Assembly (NCBI RefSeq): GCF_019059575.1
Contig: NW_024881567.1
Coordinates: 777,001-841,000, forward strand
From: Amphibalanus amphitrite
Lineage: Eukaryota; Arthropoda; Thecostraca; Balanomorpha; Balanidae
DNA: 64,000 nt
Direction: 5' to 3'
Below, in pieces: positions 11,837-23,164 of the stretch. Numbering within the stretch: the first letter of the stretch is position 1; every line of letters begins with the position of its first letter. A program made the position numbers and the translations under genes. The notes below the pieces were generated by a model. That model saw only the letters and a list, made by a program, of their open reading frames with translations, searched no databases and was not told the origin of the DNA.

Positions 11837-13513
11837 AGCCTAAAGGGAGTAGTTCACCCTCTTGATTTTTTGCAATCGATTTATGATTATTATGCTCAAA
11901 TTGATCATGTAATAAAATGAAAATAAAAAGTAATACTAGATGGCCATGTTTGCGCGATAACTGTATAGGTTTTGATAGATGTGTTTGAGGGGGCATTAGT
12001 TTGGGTGTAGCCTAGGAAGTTTAATTTTTATCAGTAATAGTTGGGTGGTCTTCTTGAGATATAAAGGCAGCCCCCTGCACGTGCGCACGCGCTAACTGAG
12101 ACTCTAGATGACTTGTGGCAGCCACCCTTCTAAATTGTTCCTAAAGGTGTACAAAATTTGAGCGAAATCGGCCCAGCCGTTCTTGAGATGTAGAAGCGGA
12201 CTCCTCACGTGCGCACGTGCAGTCGGTCTATCCCACCTGTGACACCTGACCATGTATCGCCAGGTGAGTGTCCTTCCCACCGACAGTCCAAGTTTCAGCA
12301 AAATCGGAGCAGTAACGGCTGAGTTATTGCTAGCACAATTTTATGTTCTTAACTGGCGAGCTTAATGTTTGAAGTGTTTTCGAATTCCCCTCGGCAAGAG
12401 GTGCTTTCCGTCGGTGCTTCATGTTGTCAAAGGTCAATGGCCTGCCTGCCTAAGCCATCGATCGGATTTTGTCGAAAAATACCCGTAACGTTAACAAACC
12501 ACGGTCGTACGCTTGAGTCATTTTAACAAAAGTTTATTAACTTTTCGATAACGTTTTGGGTGGATATTGGTCAGAAAAGAATGCTCTTTCCAAATATGTA
12601 TGTTTCATAGCCAGTGATCAACGTTTTCAATACGTTTTGATGTTGTAAAGGACATCGCGCTCCGCGCAAATCCAATTTTCAAATTAAATTTTCATTATTA
12701 AAGAAATGGTACGGATCATCACTTTTTATTTCCTTCCCTCTGATTACACGTGCATTCGCCTGCAAAATGGCACAACATTCATTTCATTCGGTTAAACCGT
12801 TTTCCAGCGGCATTGATTTTTCCGTCGCAATGCACGAAATCGGCAATTTTTCACAACAGAGGCTCTTGCCTTGCACGTGGCGGGTACTATGCCACTTCCT
12901 TGTACCGACTCGATAGGCCCATCCCTCCTCTATCCATTGGTGGCAACCGCTTCTCGCTACGACCACCCATTGCGGAGATATCAAGCCGGAAAGCTAGCCG
13001 TGTCGGCCTGATTTTCGGCCGACCGCCGGTCTCGCCGACCCCGTGTTATCCCTATGGAAGCGCCCTTTTGCACGTGTTGACGGCGCACCCCTGGCCCGAT
13101 CACGCCTAAATTTTAATACTAAGCCCCCCCCCCACGCCCACAGATTCGGCATGCCAAATTTCACACCGATACGCGGCGCCTTTCAGGCGCAATAAGACAC
13201 ATAAGGCTGACGGACGCGGGCACGGATGGACGGACATGTTATACCTAATTCATAATGTAGATTTTCTATTTTTCAGGAAGAACTATATTCACTATAAAAT
13301 AATGTTTGACGCGGAAGCTTATTTTTGTTTATTAGCTTCCATAACAAAAATAAGCTTCCATAATGTTTGACGCGGAAGCTTATTACGCGTTACCCAATCA
13401 TATTGCGTAGTTAAAACATACGCATGCTGCATTGGCTGTAATTTTATCTCAGGAGCGCCTTTTAACATAAGCTGCATGCTGATTGGCTGACGATGACATG
13501 GCTGCATTCCTCA
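11837..13513. other. no gene recognised; dispersed repeat fragments
   Basis: This contains phrases shared with 24440-24900, such as CGAAATCGGCCCAGCCGTTC and CACGTGCGCACGTGC, so it is probably old dispersed repeat. Near 13299-13390 a short palindromic duplication of AATGTTTGACGCGGAAGCTT occurs twice around inverted AAGCTT sites. The short open frames show no domain. Confidence 0.5.
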
Positions 13514-13517
13514 TTAA

Positions 13518-14448
13518 CCCTCGCCCGTAAACGGTGTTTTGCCACCTTCGCCCATGCAGGGTGGCATGGGCGACTGGTGCAGGGTTGGTGCGACCCCCCC
13601 CCTGGCGTTTGAAAACGGAGCGTCGTAGAGCTTAGCGGAAAAGACCAACGGATTGCTCTCAACGAGATCTCGCGATTGGTGGTATATTTTTGGTCCTAGG
13701 TCAACATTTGACCTACTTATGACCGGTCAAAGGTCAATTTTTCGGGAAAATCTAACTTTTTCAGATTTCTGCGCCGATTACGGCAAAACGGTAAGAGATA
13801 TCGACTTGAAACCTTCACTATCGTGATCCTTGATCAATTCTCTATCGTTTGGTGTGTATTTCGATGTCATAACTCTAAAAATGATGCGTTGGGAGCATCG
13901 GAAGTCTGCAAGGTCATTTGTGCATTGGGTCACGTCAGGTATGTGACGTCACTGACCTGACCCTGACCCAAAATGAACTACAAGAAACAACCGACGATGC
14001 CTGAAATGGATAGCAAATTCGAATTCAGGGCATCAAAATACCCCGAAAAGGCATACAAGTGCAAGAAGTCATTACAGGTCAACCGAGGTCACTGACCTTA
14101 TCTTGACCTTAAGTAACCTTCAAAATGTCAACGGACATTGTGCCAATGTCAAATCAGCCAGTTGTGATTCTAAAACAATCCATCAGTGTGTCAGGTCAGT
14201 CGGCATTTATACCAATGTGAAGCAATCTCCAATTTAGCGTAAATCTGGCCGGAGGTTGTTCCCTTTATGACGTCATAACTCCGTGACCTGACATGACCTT
14301 GACAAAAAAAATACCAAAAGTTGCGCAAAGGATGCCCCAGAGGGTGCTGAAAATTTGAGCAAGCTATCTGAAACGGTTCGGCGTGTAGCTAAGAAAAACC
14401 TCGGGGGGGGGGGGGGGGGGGGGTTGCACCCCCCTACATGGGCGAGGG
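13518..14448. mobile_element. 931-bp TTAA element with CCCTCGCCC ends
   Basis: Bordered by TTAA at 13514-13517 and 14449-14452. Termini are CCCTCGCCC at the left and GGGCGAGGG at the right, followed inwards by C-runs or G-runs. A homopolymeric G tract (14404-14423) lies near the right end. The interior contains several TGACCT/AGGTCA hexamers and no coding frame. It belongs to the same family as the 5588-11832 ends and fragments near 41270. Confidence 0.75.
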
Positions 14449-14714
14449 TTAAGACACATTTATGAGAAAGACACTCTGGGCCGTAAAAGCTTCTGATTTG
14501 TGCTAGTCTCAGGTCAAACTACAAAACTACTATTCCAGTTCAAAACCCCATGTTAAAAGTTAACTATTTCCTGGTCATCTAAATTATCCAATGAGCCGGT
14601 ATTGCAGGTAAGATTTGGTCTTTATACGCATTACGCAACAAGCTCTGCTTCGCGTTGATTCCTGGTACGTCAATCTGTCCATTCATACATTTGAAACAAA
14701 ATTGATCCTATCAG

Positions 14715-14962
14715 AAATATGACCGAGTGCCGTGTGCCAGCAGCCATCTGCCCGGGCGTCTGCGTGGCGCGCCGGATTGCCGACTATTGCGACGCGGCGC
14801 TGGACCTGCCGGGCGTGTGCTCCAGCGACCAGCGCTGCTGCGTGCCGGCCGACCTGTTTGACGGCGTGGACCAGGCACCAGAACAGTTTGTCATCCTCGG
14901 GAAAAAGCCGGAAACCGCCTCTGCCGAGTCTGAGCCGGAGCCGCAGCAGGAGTCCACTGCAG
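14715..14962 (+). CDS. masquerade-like gene, exon with first visible clip-like domain
   Basis: The exon encodes one disulfide-knotted clip-like domain: a CPGVC pair, a central Cys in IADYCDAA, then GVCSSDQRCC closing with the adjacent Cys pair. A Glu/Pro/Ser-rich linker follows. The pattern matches the N-terminal domains of masquerade-type serine protease homologues, secreted arthropod proteins involved in cell adhesion or in innate immunity. The donor GCAG|GTGAGT at 14963 is strong and in phase 1, fitting the next exon at 46269. The acceptor is less certain: ATCAG (end 14714) gives phase 2, whereas CCAG (end 14740) or CAG (end 14743) gives phase 1. The sequence is markedly GC-richer than the surrounding intron. 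No signal peptide is present, so the true start lies upstream. Confidence 0.8.
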
Positions 14963-15276
14963 GTGAGTCACTGGCACCCGGCCGGACCGATTGACCACAG
15001 GTCAGTCCGACCTGAATCCGGGTTCACATAAACCGGCTTAACGTAAAACTTTGTTCCTGGCCAAAATTGCCAGATGTAATGACCCCCGGCTCCAGACTGG
15101 CTTTAGGCTGGCGGAGCCAAGGCCATATATATAGTATAGGGCGGAGCAAAAAAAAAAAAAAGGATCATGCTGCGCATCAGTTGATGCATCGCAGCGAGGA
15201 AAACACTTCAGAAATGATCCGTGTGTTATGACGCTTTTTATCGAACATTATTAATAAAAAAGATGCAAGGCCTCAC

Positions 15277-15352
15277 ATGACCTCGTCTGGCCCCGTGGTG
15301 CAGAAACCAGGGGTGGGGGTGGGGGTGGAGTCTGTGGGGGTTCGAGCCCCTA
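15277..15352 (+). repeat. possible tRNA-derived SINE head
   Basis: An A-box-like stretch, GGCCCCGTGGTGCAG, is followed about 40 bp later by GGTTCGAGCCC, a good match to the RNA polymerase III B box. G-rich sequence separates them. No acceptor-stem pairing is seen, so it is not a functional tRNA. A second, weaker tRNA-like stretch (TACAACGTTAGACTCCC) is near 5411. Confidence 0.35.
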
Positions 15353-16094
15353 GCTTCATAGAAGTAGAAAATGCACTGGCCAGCCAGCAATTTGGTTTAG
15401 CTCAAGTCCGTTTTTTTCCCGGCAACTCCGGCGTGCCAGATTTGGGCCGCGCCGGTGTAAACGGAACGCCTTCGGAACAGGGGTTTTGGGTCAATATGGA
15501 TCTATTCCGGTTACCAGTCTTTGCAGTAGCGCTCCGGAGTTGGTATGATTTCGGGCCGCCGAGTCCGGCACAAGTCCGGCTCCCTGCCACCCACAGTGAA
15601 TTTTCTTTTTTGTTTCTTCTTTTTTTACATTGATCTGTGTCATGTATTTGAAAAATGTACTTCTTGCATACCGTAAAGTGGGGCTATTTGAAACGGATTT
15701 TACAGTTTTGACCTCTCCCTTTAAGACGGTTCATATATCTTATAGCATGTAAATTGCAAAAATGTAGTTCTCTGTGAGCTCTTCCATATAGATGCATTTT
15801 GGTTCAGCTAGTAATAATGATTATGGCTATTTTTTTAGTTAAAGCCTATCTCAAATAGGTTCCCACCCCATAGGGTGGGGCTATTTGAGGCAATTTTAAT
15901 TGCAAAGAAATTGAAGAAAATCGGTCACGTGTCTTCTTCAAGCCTTACATCCCAAATGACCACAATTCAAAACAATGGCCGAAATACACATTATATAGGT
16001 GAATAGAGTCACAAAACAGATAGTAAAATCGTCCGTAGAAACATGTCGCATTCTATGTCGTACCCCTGTTTGCCAGATCCCTTAAAGGTAGTTG

Positions 16095-17690
16095 AGCCGC
16101 GTATCTGGCATCTGCTGAGTTTTACTTTACCAACATTGCCGTTTAAAGTTAGAAGCGTACAAATGAATGCTGCCTCTAACGCCTGTCTATGTTTCTTTTT
16201 TAATCCTTTACACAAAATTGAAGTTCCGTTCCAGTCTGGAAGGTGACCGGCCTCGTCCACATGCTGTACAAATGCATTAGATAATCTATGATTTCTAAGA
16301 TCACCCCTGTGCTCCTCTGCCCGCGTATCTATGCCTCTAAACGTTTCCCCTATACTAGATGCCGGCAGCGCTCTTGCGTTGCCTTGGGCCAGAATTGGAG
16401 GAACGGTACTGAGGGCACACACCGGGCCAAACCACCGAAACCCAGACTGAGCTTGGACTGAACCTGAAACCAAACGAAACATCCCAAAAATGCTTCGAAG
16501 CACGTGAGATTGGTGCGGATATCTTCCTACAGTATGGTATGAATTAACTGCACGTGCATAGTTCATGTCCCAGGCACCCCAGTGCAGTCATTTTCATAAC
16601 CTCATGTAGCGTGTGTCTAGTTCTATCAGTGTACCGACTTTTGTGTCGCTAGATCGACGTTTCCCGGGATCAGAGGATCCCTAGTCAAAACCGTTATCCG
16701 CCCCCCGCACGCGCAGCTTGCACCCCTGGGATATTATCTCGCCGGAATGCTACGACTCAATGTATTCTTCTTATGACCTGCAAGTTTTGAACCAGTTAGA
16801 GCGGCCGTTTACCCTGCAGGCGTGGCAACGCACGAAGGGGTGCAATCGGCTTGCACGTACCTAGCTCATGCACCACAGAGTTTAGCTCAACCAAATGTGC
16901 ACTATTTTGGAGGCCTTGCCTGAGACTACCATTGAACCGATTTTGAGGTTGATAGCTCAAAATTTCTTTGAGCCAGAGGACCTCACGTCAAAACGGTTTT
17001 CCGCCCCCAGCACGTGCAGCCTGCACCCCTCGCAGACGGTGACCCCCTGGAAACTGGTTCAAGGTGTTACCGATGTGTCCCGCCAGTGTGGCTTTGTCCG
17101 TGACCTCGGGTTGACCTGTAGCCTTGACAAAAAAATTCGTGTCACCGAAACTTTGAAGCGGAATAGCATGTGCCACGAAGCACTGAGCGAACCGAGGCCA
17201 GTACCAAAAGTTTACCTCGCCGGAGACGAGTCTAACGGTCCCACTTTCGTCCCGATCGGTCCACCCATTTTGACTCCAGGTCCAAAAAGGCTTGGACAAA
17301 CTCACTCACATACTCACTCACATACTCACTCACATACTGACAAACAGGCTTGGCCGAACTTTTCTTCAGCGACCCACCAATGGGAATTTCCGGATGCAAA
17401 AGCAGATGCATGCTTTTGATCCTCCAATTCTGGATAACTTGTATCGCAGGCACCACATGAATTTTGTAAATCACACTGTCTTGGTTCTTGATCGCTTTCT
17501 TTCTTCTTGAATGGACTAGGTTCTTGATCGTCAGACCGGCTGGAGATGAGATATTCATTGTTCCTTTCACGAATCTTTCTATAACTTCTGCTTCTTTTGA
17601 CATAGGTACTGGGAGGTAGTTCTTTTTGTCTTCATTTCTTTCTCTTGCCCTTCTTCGAATCTTGATCGCTTTCTTTTCTAAGCTATTGTT
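16095..17690 (-). pseudogene. decayed Penelope-like element, C-terminal GIY-YIG region in two pieces
   Basis: On the minus strand, 17690-17440 encodes a segment ending NQDSVIYKIHVVPA. It aligns in order with RRRANSVVYQIPCGGC, just before the endonuclease of the intact element at 21198-22987. The continuation lies at 16355-16095: GETFRGIDTRAEEHRGDL and GLKKKHRQALEAAF correspond to GETYRGLKTRVTEHKRDL and GLKRSHRKILESAL. About 1.05 kb separates the pieces and looks like an insertion. Reverse transcriptase sequence is not seen here. This is an older, separate PLE family member. Confidence 0.7.
16389..17433. mobile_element. possible 1.05-kb insertion with 14-bp inverted ends
   Basis: CCAGAATTGGAGGA at the left and TCCTCCAATTCTGG at the right are exact inverted repeats, placed where the decayed PLE reading frame is interrupted. 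Inside are a short ACTCACAT tandem (about 17300-17336) and fragments such as CGTCAAAACGGTTTTCCGCCCCC, seen in diverged form twice. No TSD was identified, and no transposase. Confidence 0.4.
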
Positions 17691-17923
17691 TTGAATTGTG
17701 GTCATTTGGGATGTAAGGCTTGAAAAAGACATTTTGTAGAAACACATGTGTAGCCAAAATCGGTCACGCCAGATATGATTGTTTAAACGCCATGCAATAG
17801 GAAATTAAATTGTGATCACTAAATTGTTTTTGCAAAGACTGTTACATGTCCTTTATATTCAATCTTTTCCTTTTTCGTAGGACATGACTAGATAAGTGAA
17901 ACTTTTTTAAATATAAAGGTACT

Positions 17924-17990
17924 GTATTATAGAAAGCCTTCGCAAACGCGTTTCGAATATATCATCTTCAGTGCTAGCTTCCCATAATAC
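17924..17990 (-). ncRNA. hammerhead-ribozyme-like motif, PLE1 minus copy
   Basis: Exact reverse-complement counterpart of 23058-23124. The core CTGAAGA and GAA lie within a long closing stem I. It sits in the 3' untranslated part of the minus-strand element, about 75-140 bp downstream of the stop codon. Confidence 0.6.
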
Positions 17991-18060
17991 AAAAAGAAAA
18001 TGGTACAAAAGTTCACAACACATCGCAAATACACACGCTGCAATTTTTTCTCTCACAATA

Positions 18061-21000
18061 TCACGGGTAGAATGTTTTTATATACTTCTGAAATGCAAGA
18101 CCGCAAATCGCCCCTCCTAAGGTGTAAAAGCCCCCCTTATGGTTCGTACATGACACACTTTGAATTAATGCCGACTCAAGAATTTTTCTGTGCGATCTCT
18201 TCAGACCTGATTTCACCGCACTGGCTTTATCCCACTTAGGTAGGTGACCCTCTGTTTCGGCATGTAACGTAATTGAGTTAGACAAATTATGATTTATCAA
18301 ATCACGCTTGTGTTCAGTTACTCTGGTTTTAAGCCCTCTGTAAGTTTCACCGATATATACTTTTGGGCAGCCCCCACAAGGAATTTGGTAGACTACGCTG
18401 TTCGCCCTTCGCCGTCCTTCAGTTCCTCCCTTAATCATGTCACCTATTTTTGTTCCAGATTTTTCTATCAGTCTAACACCTGCTTGATTTAACCCTTTTG
18501 CTAAGCATTGCACTTGTTCAGAGTGTGGCACAACAATGACTCGTTTGCTCTTCTGTTGTCTTTCTTCATTTTGGTTCCTTGTATTTGCTTGTTCTTTCTT
18601 CTTTCTTATGCGTTTGGCACTGTTCTTGCATCTAATGAGAAAAGCTCTTGGGTATTTGAGCCGTTCAAATACCTCGAAAATGTGTTTGATCTCATCTGCG
18701 ATGTACTCTTCGCTGCAAATACGGTATGCGCGCAGGAAAAAGCCAATGACGACCCCTGACTTTGTTCTCATGCTATGTGCAGAATAAAAATGAATATAAT
18801 CCTCCTTACTTGTTGGCTTTCTATAGACCGCAAACTTAACACTAACATCTTCCCTGATAATCTTGACGTCTAAGAAGTTAAGTGTTTGGTCTCTTTCTTC
18901 TTCTAGTGTAAATTGAATGCTCCCATGTACTTGATTCAGCTCTTGTAGCTTCACGTTTAGATCCATTTCCTCTGGCGCAATGACCAAAATGTCATCCACA
19001 TAATGATACCATTTTGTATCATTTCCCATCACCTTGCTGAATTCCTCCTCCTCTAACATTTCCATAAATAGGCACGCAGCAACTGCGCTGAGAGGTGAGC
19101 CCATGGCAAGCCCCTCGTTTTGTGCATATTCTTCTTTGTTGAAGATGAACGGATGAAAGTTGAGGCAGAGCTTTACTAAAGACAGATAATCCTCTTTTGG
19201 TAATGGTAATGAATCTTCAGTTAGGCCGTTCAGCGCTTTTTCAAACGCCTTTATAGCGCCGTCGATAGGGACGTTTGTAAATAGCGCCTTGACGTCAAAG
19301 CTCGCTAGTTTTTTCCCGTTAAATTGCGTTTGTTTTAACCGCTCAATGAGGTCCCCTGAATTCCTTAAGTGAGCGTCACTTAAGCTTCCCAGAGTCATTG
19401 TCAACGGTTTGGCTAGTATCTTAGCTAACCTATGGGGCGCACTTGCAATGCCTGACGTAATAGGGCGCATCGGTATGCCCTGTTTGTGAATCTTTGGGAG
19501 CCCTCTCATTTTAGGTGGCAAAGGATCTTGTTCCAATGTGTAAAGTAGTTGTTTTCCTTGTTCAGACTTTTTAAGAATTTTTCGAGCCTCTTTATTGAAT
19601 TTTTCTCCTTCAGCTTTTGCATAACCTGTCTTTTTCTTTTCATATAGGGGAGAGTGGGGCACATTCGTGCATGGGGCACATTCGTTTTCAGCAGTTTATG
19701 GGAACACGAGTGACTGCACGAGCTCAAGGTAAATTATGGAAATATGTCTATCATTGCCGCCCTTCGTTCACCGTAGAAGACAACACTGTACCTGCTGTTA
19801 TGCTTGATAAAAACGCAAATTTGTAATATTCGTGAGCTTTCCAAACTTTTCTCATATCATCCATTTTCGTGATCCTGACTCGGAAATGTGGTTCAGCTTT
19901 TCAAAATTGGGAATGAAGAAGCCCACTCTATTCACGGAACTGCTGCAAACTTGTTTGTTGAAAAAGTGTCATTTTTTCAAAAAGAAATTTTGAAATATAT
20001 TACTAATAACGTTGTGGGGCAGGTTCGTGTACGCACTGCCTGGGGGCACATTCGTGCATATTTTTTTTTAGTTTTGCGATTTATGACTTTATCTGTAGTA
20101 GGTTTCTCTAATGACGCTCGCCTGACTCAGTCTCGACTGCTTGCGACGTCGTGACGAGCAATTCACGCAAACTTGGCGAGGTCACGGAGGCCGGCAGTTG
20201 GCACATTCTTGTTGGCCAGCCCATTCTTTCTACATTTGTTGTGCAATGCATTCTTGTCGAAAGGAATCAGGTGAAATAACCCCCTGCCAATTTCCTTTGG
20301 TAAATTTCTGGTAATGCCCGGTAATTTCTCGAATTTTGCCGGGTGAACGGAAGTGCCCCATCTCTTGAACGAATGTGCCCCATAGGTGGGGCAGTTTCGT
20401 GCAAATGTTCAGAGTTAATAAAAGTCATTTTTTCTAATGGAAGCAATAATTTTATAGGATAACTTTTAAAGAGGAAAACTATCTGCAATAGTTCCTTTCC
20501 ATACTACAATCAACAATTTTGCCATTGCACTAACCAAAGAACAGATATATGGGTTTATCCATTTTTTGCACGAATGTGCCCCACTCTCCCCTACCTTATC
20601 CTTCAAAAGTTCATTCATTTTCTCTAAGTAATCATTCTTGTCCATGACGATGATACTCCCACCTTTGTCTGCTGAAGTAATGATAATAGAATCGTCCTTG
20701 GCTAGTGAATCTAGTGCCTCATGATATCTTCTTGGCAGGCTGCTGTTCTCTTTGTCAGCCAAAATCTTGCAACATGTCACTACTCCCTGAACAAAGCCCT
20801 TGTCAACATTAGTATCGTTATTTTTGTAATTTTTAGCAACGTGTTCAACTAATGACACTTGGTCTTTGCCCGAGTCGAACTTTAAACCATATGAAAGTGC
20901 TTCTTTTTCGCTCGCTGATAGGTTTCTTGACGACAAATTCGTAACTATTTCATTTTTCACGGCTTCACCCCACATGCTCCTGTCACAGAGATTATTCAGC

Positions 21001-21195
21001 TTCCGTTGTAGCCGAGCCTGCTGGTCAATGTTCATTTTGTCTAGTTCCTGTTTGTGTGCCTGCGATAGACCGACACCTTTGCATTCATCTCTTTGTAAAA
21101 TGATTTCATTTCTTAGAGCCTCACACGCTTCTTCCAGGAAAACTTGCGCGGACTTGGTAAATGGTACATCTTTACTTCGGAGATGCTGTGGGGCC
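18061..21195 (-). pseudogene. PLE1 minus copy: RT + GIY-YIG ORF split by a MITE
   Basis: The reading frame runs from about 21195 to 20594 (N-terminal region, coiled-coil-like KNEIILQRDE and DEIT-type segments, ending NELLKDKV). It is broken by the element at 19647-20591 and resumes at 19646 with YEKKKTGYAKAEGEK through to the stop at 18061. The second part has RT motifs SFDVKALFTNV, GLAMGSPLS and YVDD, then the GIY-YIG endonuclease with VVYQIPC and VYIGET. Compared with the plus copy there are a few substitutions (for example FTNV/FTDV) and no internal stops. The N-terminus lacks a clear Met because the copy stops at the head-to-head junction. Confidence 0.85.
19647..20591. mobile_element. 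945-bp TA-type MITE inside PLE1
   Basis: Perfect inverted ends of at least 25 bp begin GGGGAGAGTGGGGCACATTC. The TA target is duplicated at 19645-19646 and 20592-20593. The uninterrupted sequence (CATATACCTTATCC) survives in the plus-strand PLE copy, so the insertion boundaries are exact. GGGGCACATTCGTGCA is repeated internally (near 19673 and 20044). Non-coding; probably mobilised by a Tc1/mariner-type transposase. Confidence 0.92.
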
Positions 21196-21197
21196 GA

Positions 21198-22987
21198 CCT
21201 TTGTTCAGGGAGTAGTGACATGTTGCAAGATTTTGGCTGACAAAGAGAACAGCAGCCTGCCAAGAAGATATCATGAGGCACTAGATTCACTAGCCAAGGA
21301 CGATTCTATTATCATTACTTCAGCAGACAAAGGTGGGGGTATCATCGTCATGGACAAGAATGATTACTTAGAGAAAATGAATGAACTTTTGAAGGATAAG
21401 GTATATGAAAAGAAAAAGACAGGTTATGCAAAAGCTGAAGGAGAAAAATTCAATAAAGAGGCTCGAAAAATTCTTAAAAAGTCTGAACAAGGAAAACAAC
21501 TACTTTACAAATTGGAACAAGATCCTTTGCCACCTAAAATGAGAGGGCTCCCAAAGATTCACAAACAGGGCATACCGATGCGCCCTATTACGTCAGGCAT
21601 TGCAAGTGCGCCCCATAGGTTAGCTAAGATACTAGCCAAACCGTTGACAATGACTCTGGGAAGCTTAAGTGACGCTCACTTAAGGAATTCAGGGGACCTC
21701 ATTGAGCGGTTAAAACAAACGCAATTTAACGGGAAAAAACTAGCGAGCTTTGACGTCAAGGCGCTATTTACAGACGTCCCTATCGACGGCGCTATAAAGG
21801 CGATTGAAAAAGCGCTGAACGGCCTAACTGAAGATTCATTACCATTACCAAAAGAGGATTATCTGTCTTTAGTAAAGCTCTGCCTCAACTTTCATCCGTT
21901 CATCTTCAACAAAGAAGAATATGCACAAAACGAGGGGCTTGCCATGGGCTCACCTCTCAGCGCAGTTGCTGCGTGCCTATTTATGGAAATGTTAGAGGAG
22001 GAGGAATTCAGCAAGGTGATGGGAAATGATACAAAATGGTATCGTTATGTGGATGACATTTTGGTCATTGCGCCAGAGGAAATGGATCTAAACGTGAAGC
22101 TACAAGAGCTGAATCAAGTACATGGGAGCATTCAATTTACACTAGAAGAAGAAAGAGACCAAACACTTAACTTCTTAGACGTCAAGATTATCAGGGAAGA
22201 TGTTAGTGTAAAGTTTGCGGTCTATAGAAAGCCAACAAGTAAGGAGGATTATATTCATTTTTATTCTGCACATAGCATGAGAACAAAGTCAGGGGTCGTC
22301 ATTGGCTTTTTCCTGCGCGCATACCGTATTTGCAGCGAAGAGTACATCGCAGATGAGATCAAACACATTTTCGAGGTATTTGAACGGCTCAAATACCCAA
22401 GAGCTTTTCTCATTAGATGCAAGAACAGTGCCAAACGCATAAGAAAGAAGAAAGAACAAGCAAATACAAGGAACCAAAATGAAGAAAGACAACAGAAGAG
22501 CAAACGAGTCATTGTTGTGCCACACTCTGAACAAGTGCAATGCTTAGCAAAAGGGTTAAATCAAGCAGGTGTTAGGCTGATAGAAAAATCTGGAACAAAA
22601 ATAGGTGACATGATTAAGGGAGGAACTGAAGGACGGCGAAGGGCGAACAGCGTAGTCTACCAAATTCCTTGTGGGGGCTGCCCAAAAGTATATATCGGTG
22701 AAACTTACAGAGGGCTTAAAACCAGAGTAACTGAACACAAGCGTGATTTGATAAATCATAATTTGTCTAACTCAATTACGTTACATGCCGAAACAGAGGG
22801 TCACCTACCTAAGTGGGATAAAGCCAGTGCGGTGAAATCAGGTCTGAAGAGATCGCACAGAAAAATTCTTGAGTCCGCATTAATTCAAAGTGTGTCATGT
22901 ACGAACCATAAGGGGGGCTTTTACACCTTAGGAGGGGCGATTTGCGGTCTTGCATTCCAGAAGTATATAAAAACATTCTACCCGTGA
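21198..22987 (+). CDS. PLE1 plus copy: reverse transcriptase with GIY-YIG endonuclease, 5'-truncated
   Basis: Open for about 596 codons to the TGA at 22985. Visible RT motifs are A (SFDVKALFTDVP, about 195 codons after the frame's first possible start at 21161), B (GLAMGSPLSAVAA) and the catalytic YVDD (YRYVDDILVI, near 22047). A basic region KKKEQANTRNQNEERQQKS follows, then the endonuclease VVYQIPCGGCPKVYIGETYRG with the downstream Arg and EH residues, placing it in the EN(+) Penelope-like class. It acts on RNA templates to integrate its own copy. The upstream ATG/GTG at 21161 lies in the inverted copy, so the N-terminus is chimeric. The open frame suggests recent activity. Confidence 0.92.
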
Positions 22988-23057
22988 TATTGTGAGAGAA
23001 AAAATTGCAGCGTGTGTATTTGCGATGTGTTGTGAACTTTTGTACCATTTTCTTTTT

Positions 23058-23124
23058 GTATTATGGGAAGCTAGCACTGAAGATGATATATTCGAAACGC
23101 GTTTGCGAAGGCTTTCTATAATAC
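23058..23124 (+). ncRNA. hammerhead-ribozyme-like motif, PLE1 plus copy
   Basis: Stem I pairs GTATTAT (23058-23064) with ATAATAC (23118-23124), GGAAGC with GCTTTC, and GCA with TGC, interrupted by small internal loops. The core CTGAAGA is at 23077-23083, followed by a short weak stem II (GATATATTC), then GAA and a self-complementary ACGCGT that could form a dimeric stem III. The predicted cleavage base is T, before TGCGAAGG. An extra base follows CTGAAGA. Penelope-like elements are known to carry such minimal hammerheads with tiny stem III. Confidence 0.65.
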
Positions 23125-23164
23125 AGTACCTTTATATTTAAAAAAGTTTCACTTATCTAGTCAT

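Larger units (their letters stand above)
17885..23164. mobile_element. Penelope-like retroelement, two copies head to head (PLE1)
   Basis: A minus-strand copy (about 21195 down to 17885) and a plus-strand copy (about 21198 to 23164) meet head to head near 21196. Both carry the same 3' region ending CTTATCTAGTCAT. The shared phrase TTCGTAGGACA just outside each side (17874-17884 and 23190-23200) could be a target duplication with some extra bases. Inverted partial copies are a known habit of this retroelement class. The minus copy reaches further 5' but is split by a 945-bp MITE; the plus copy is 5'-truncated yet keeps the whole RT and GIY-YIG region. Confidence 0.85.
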
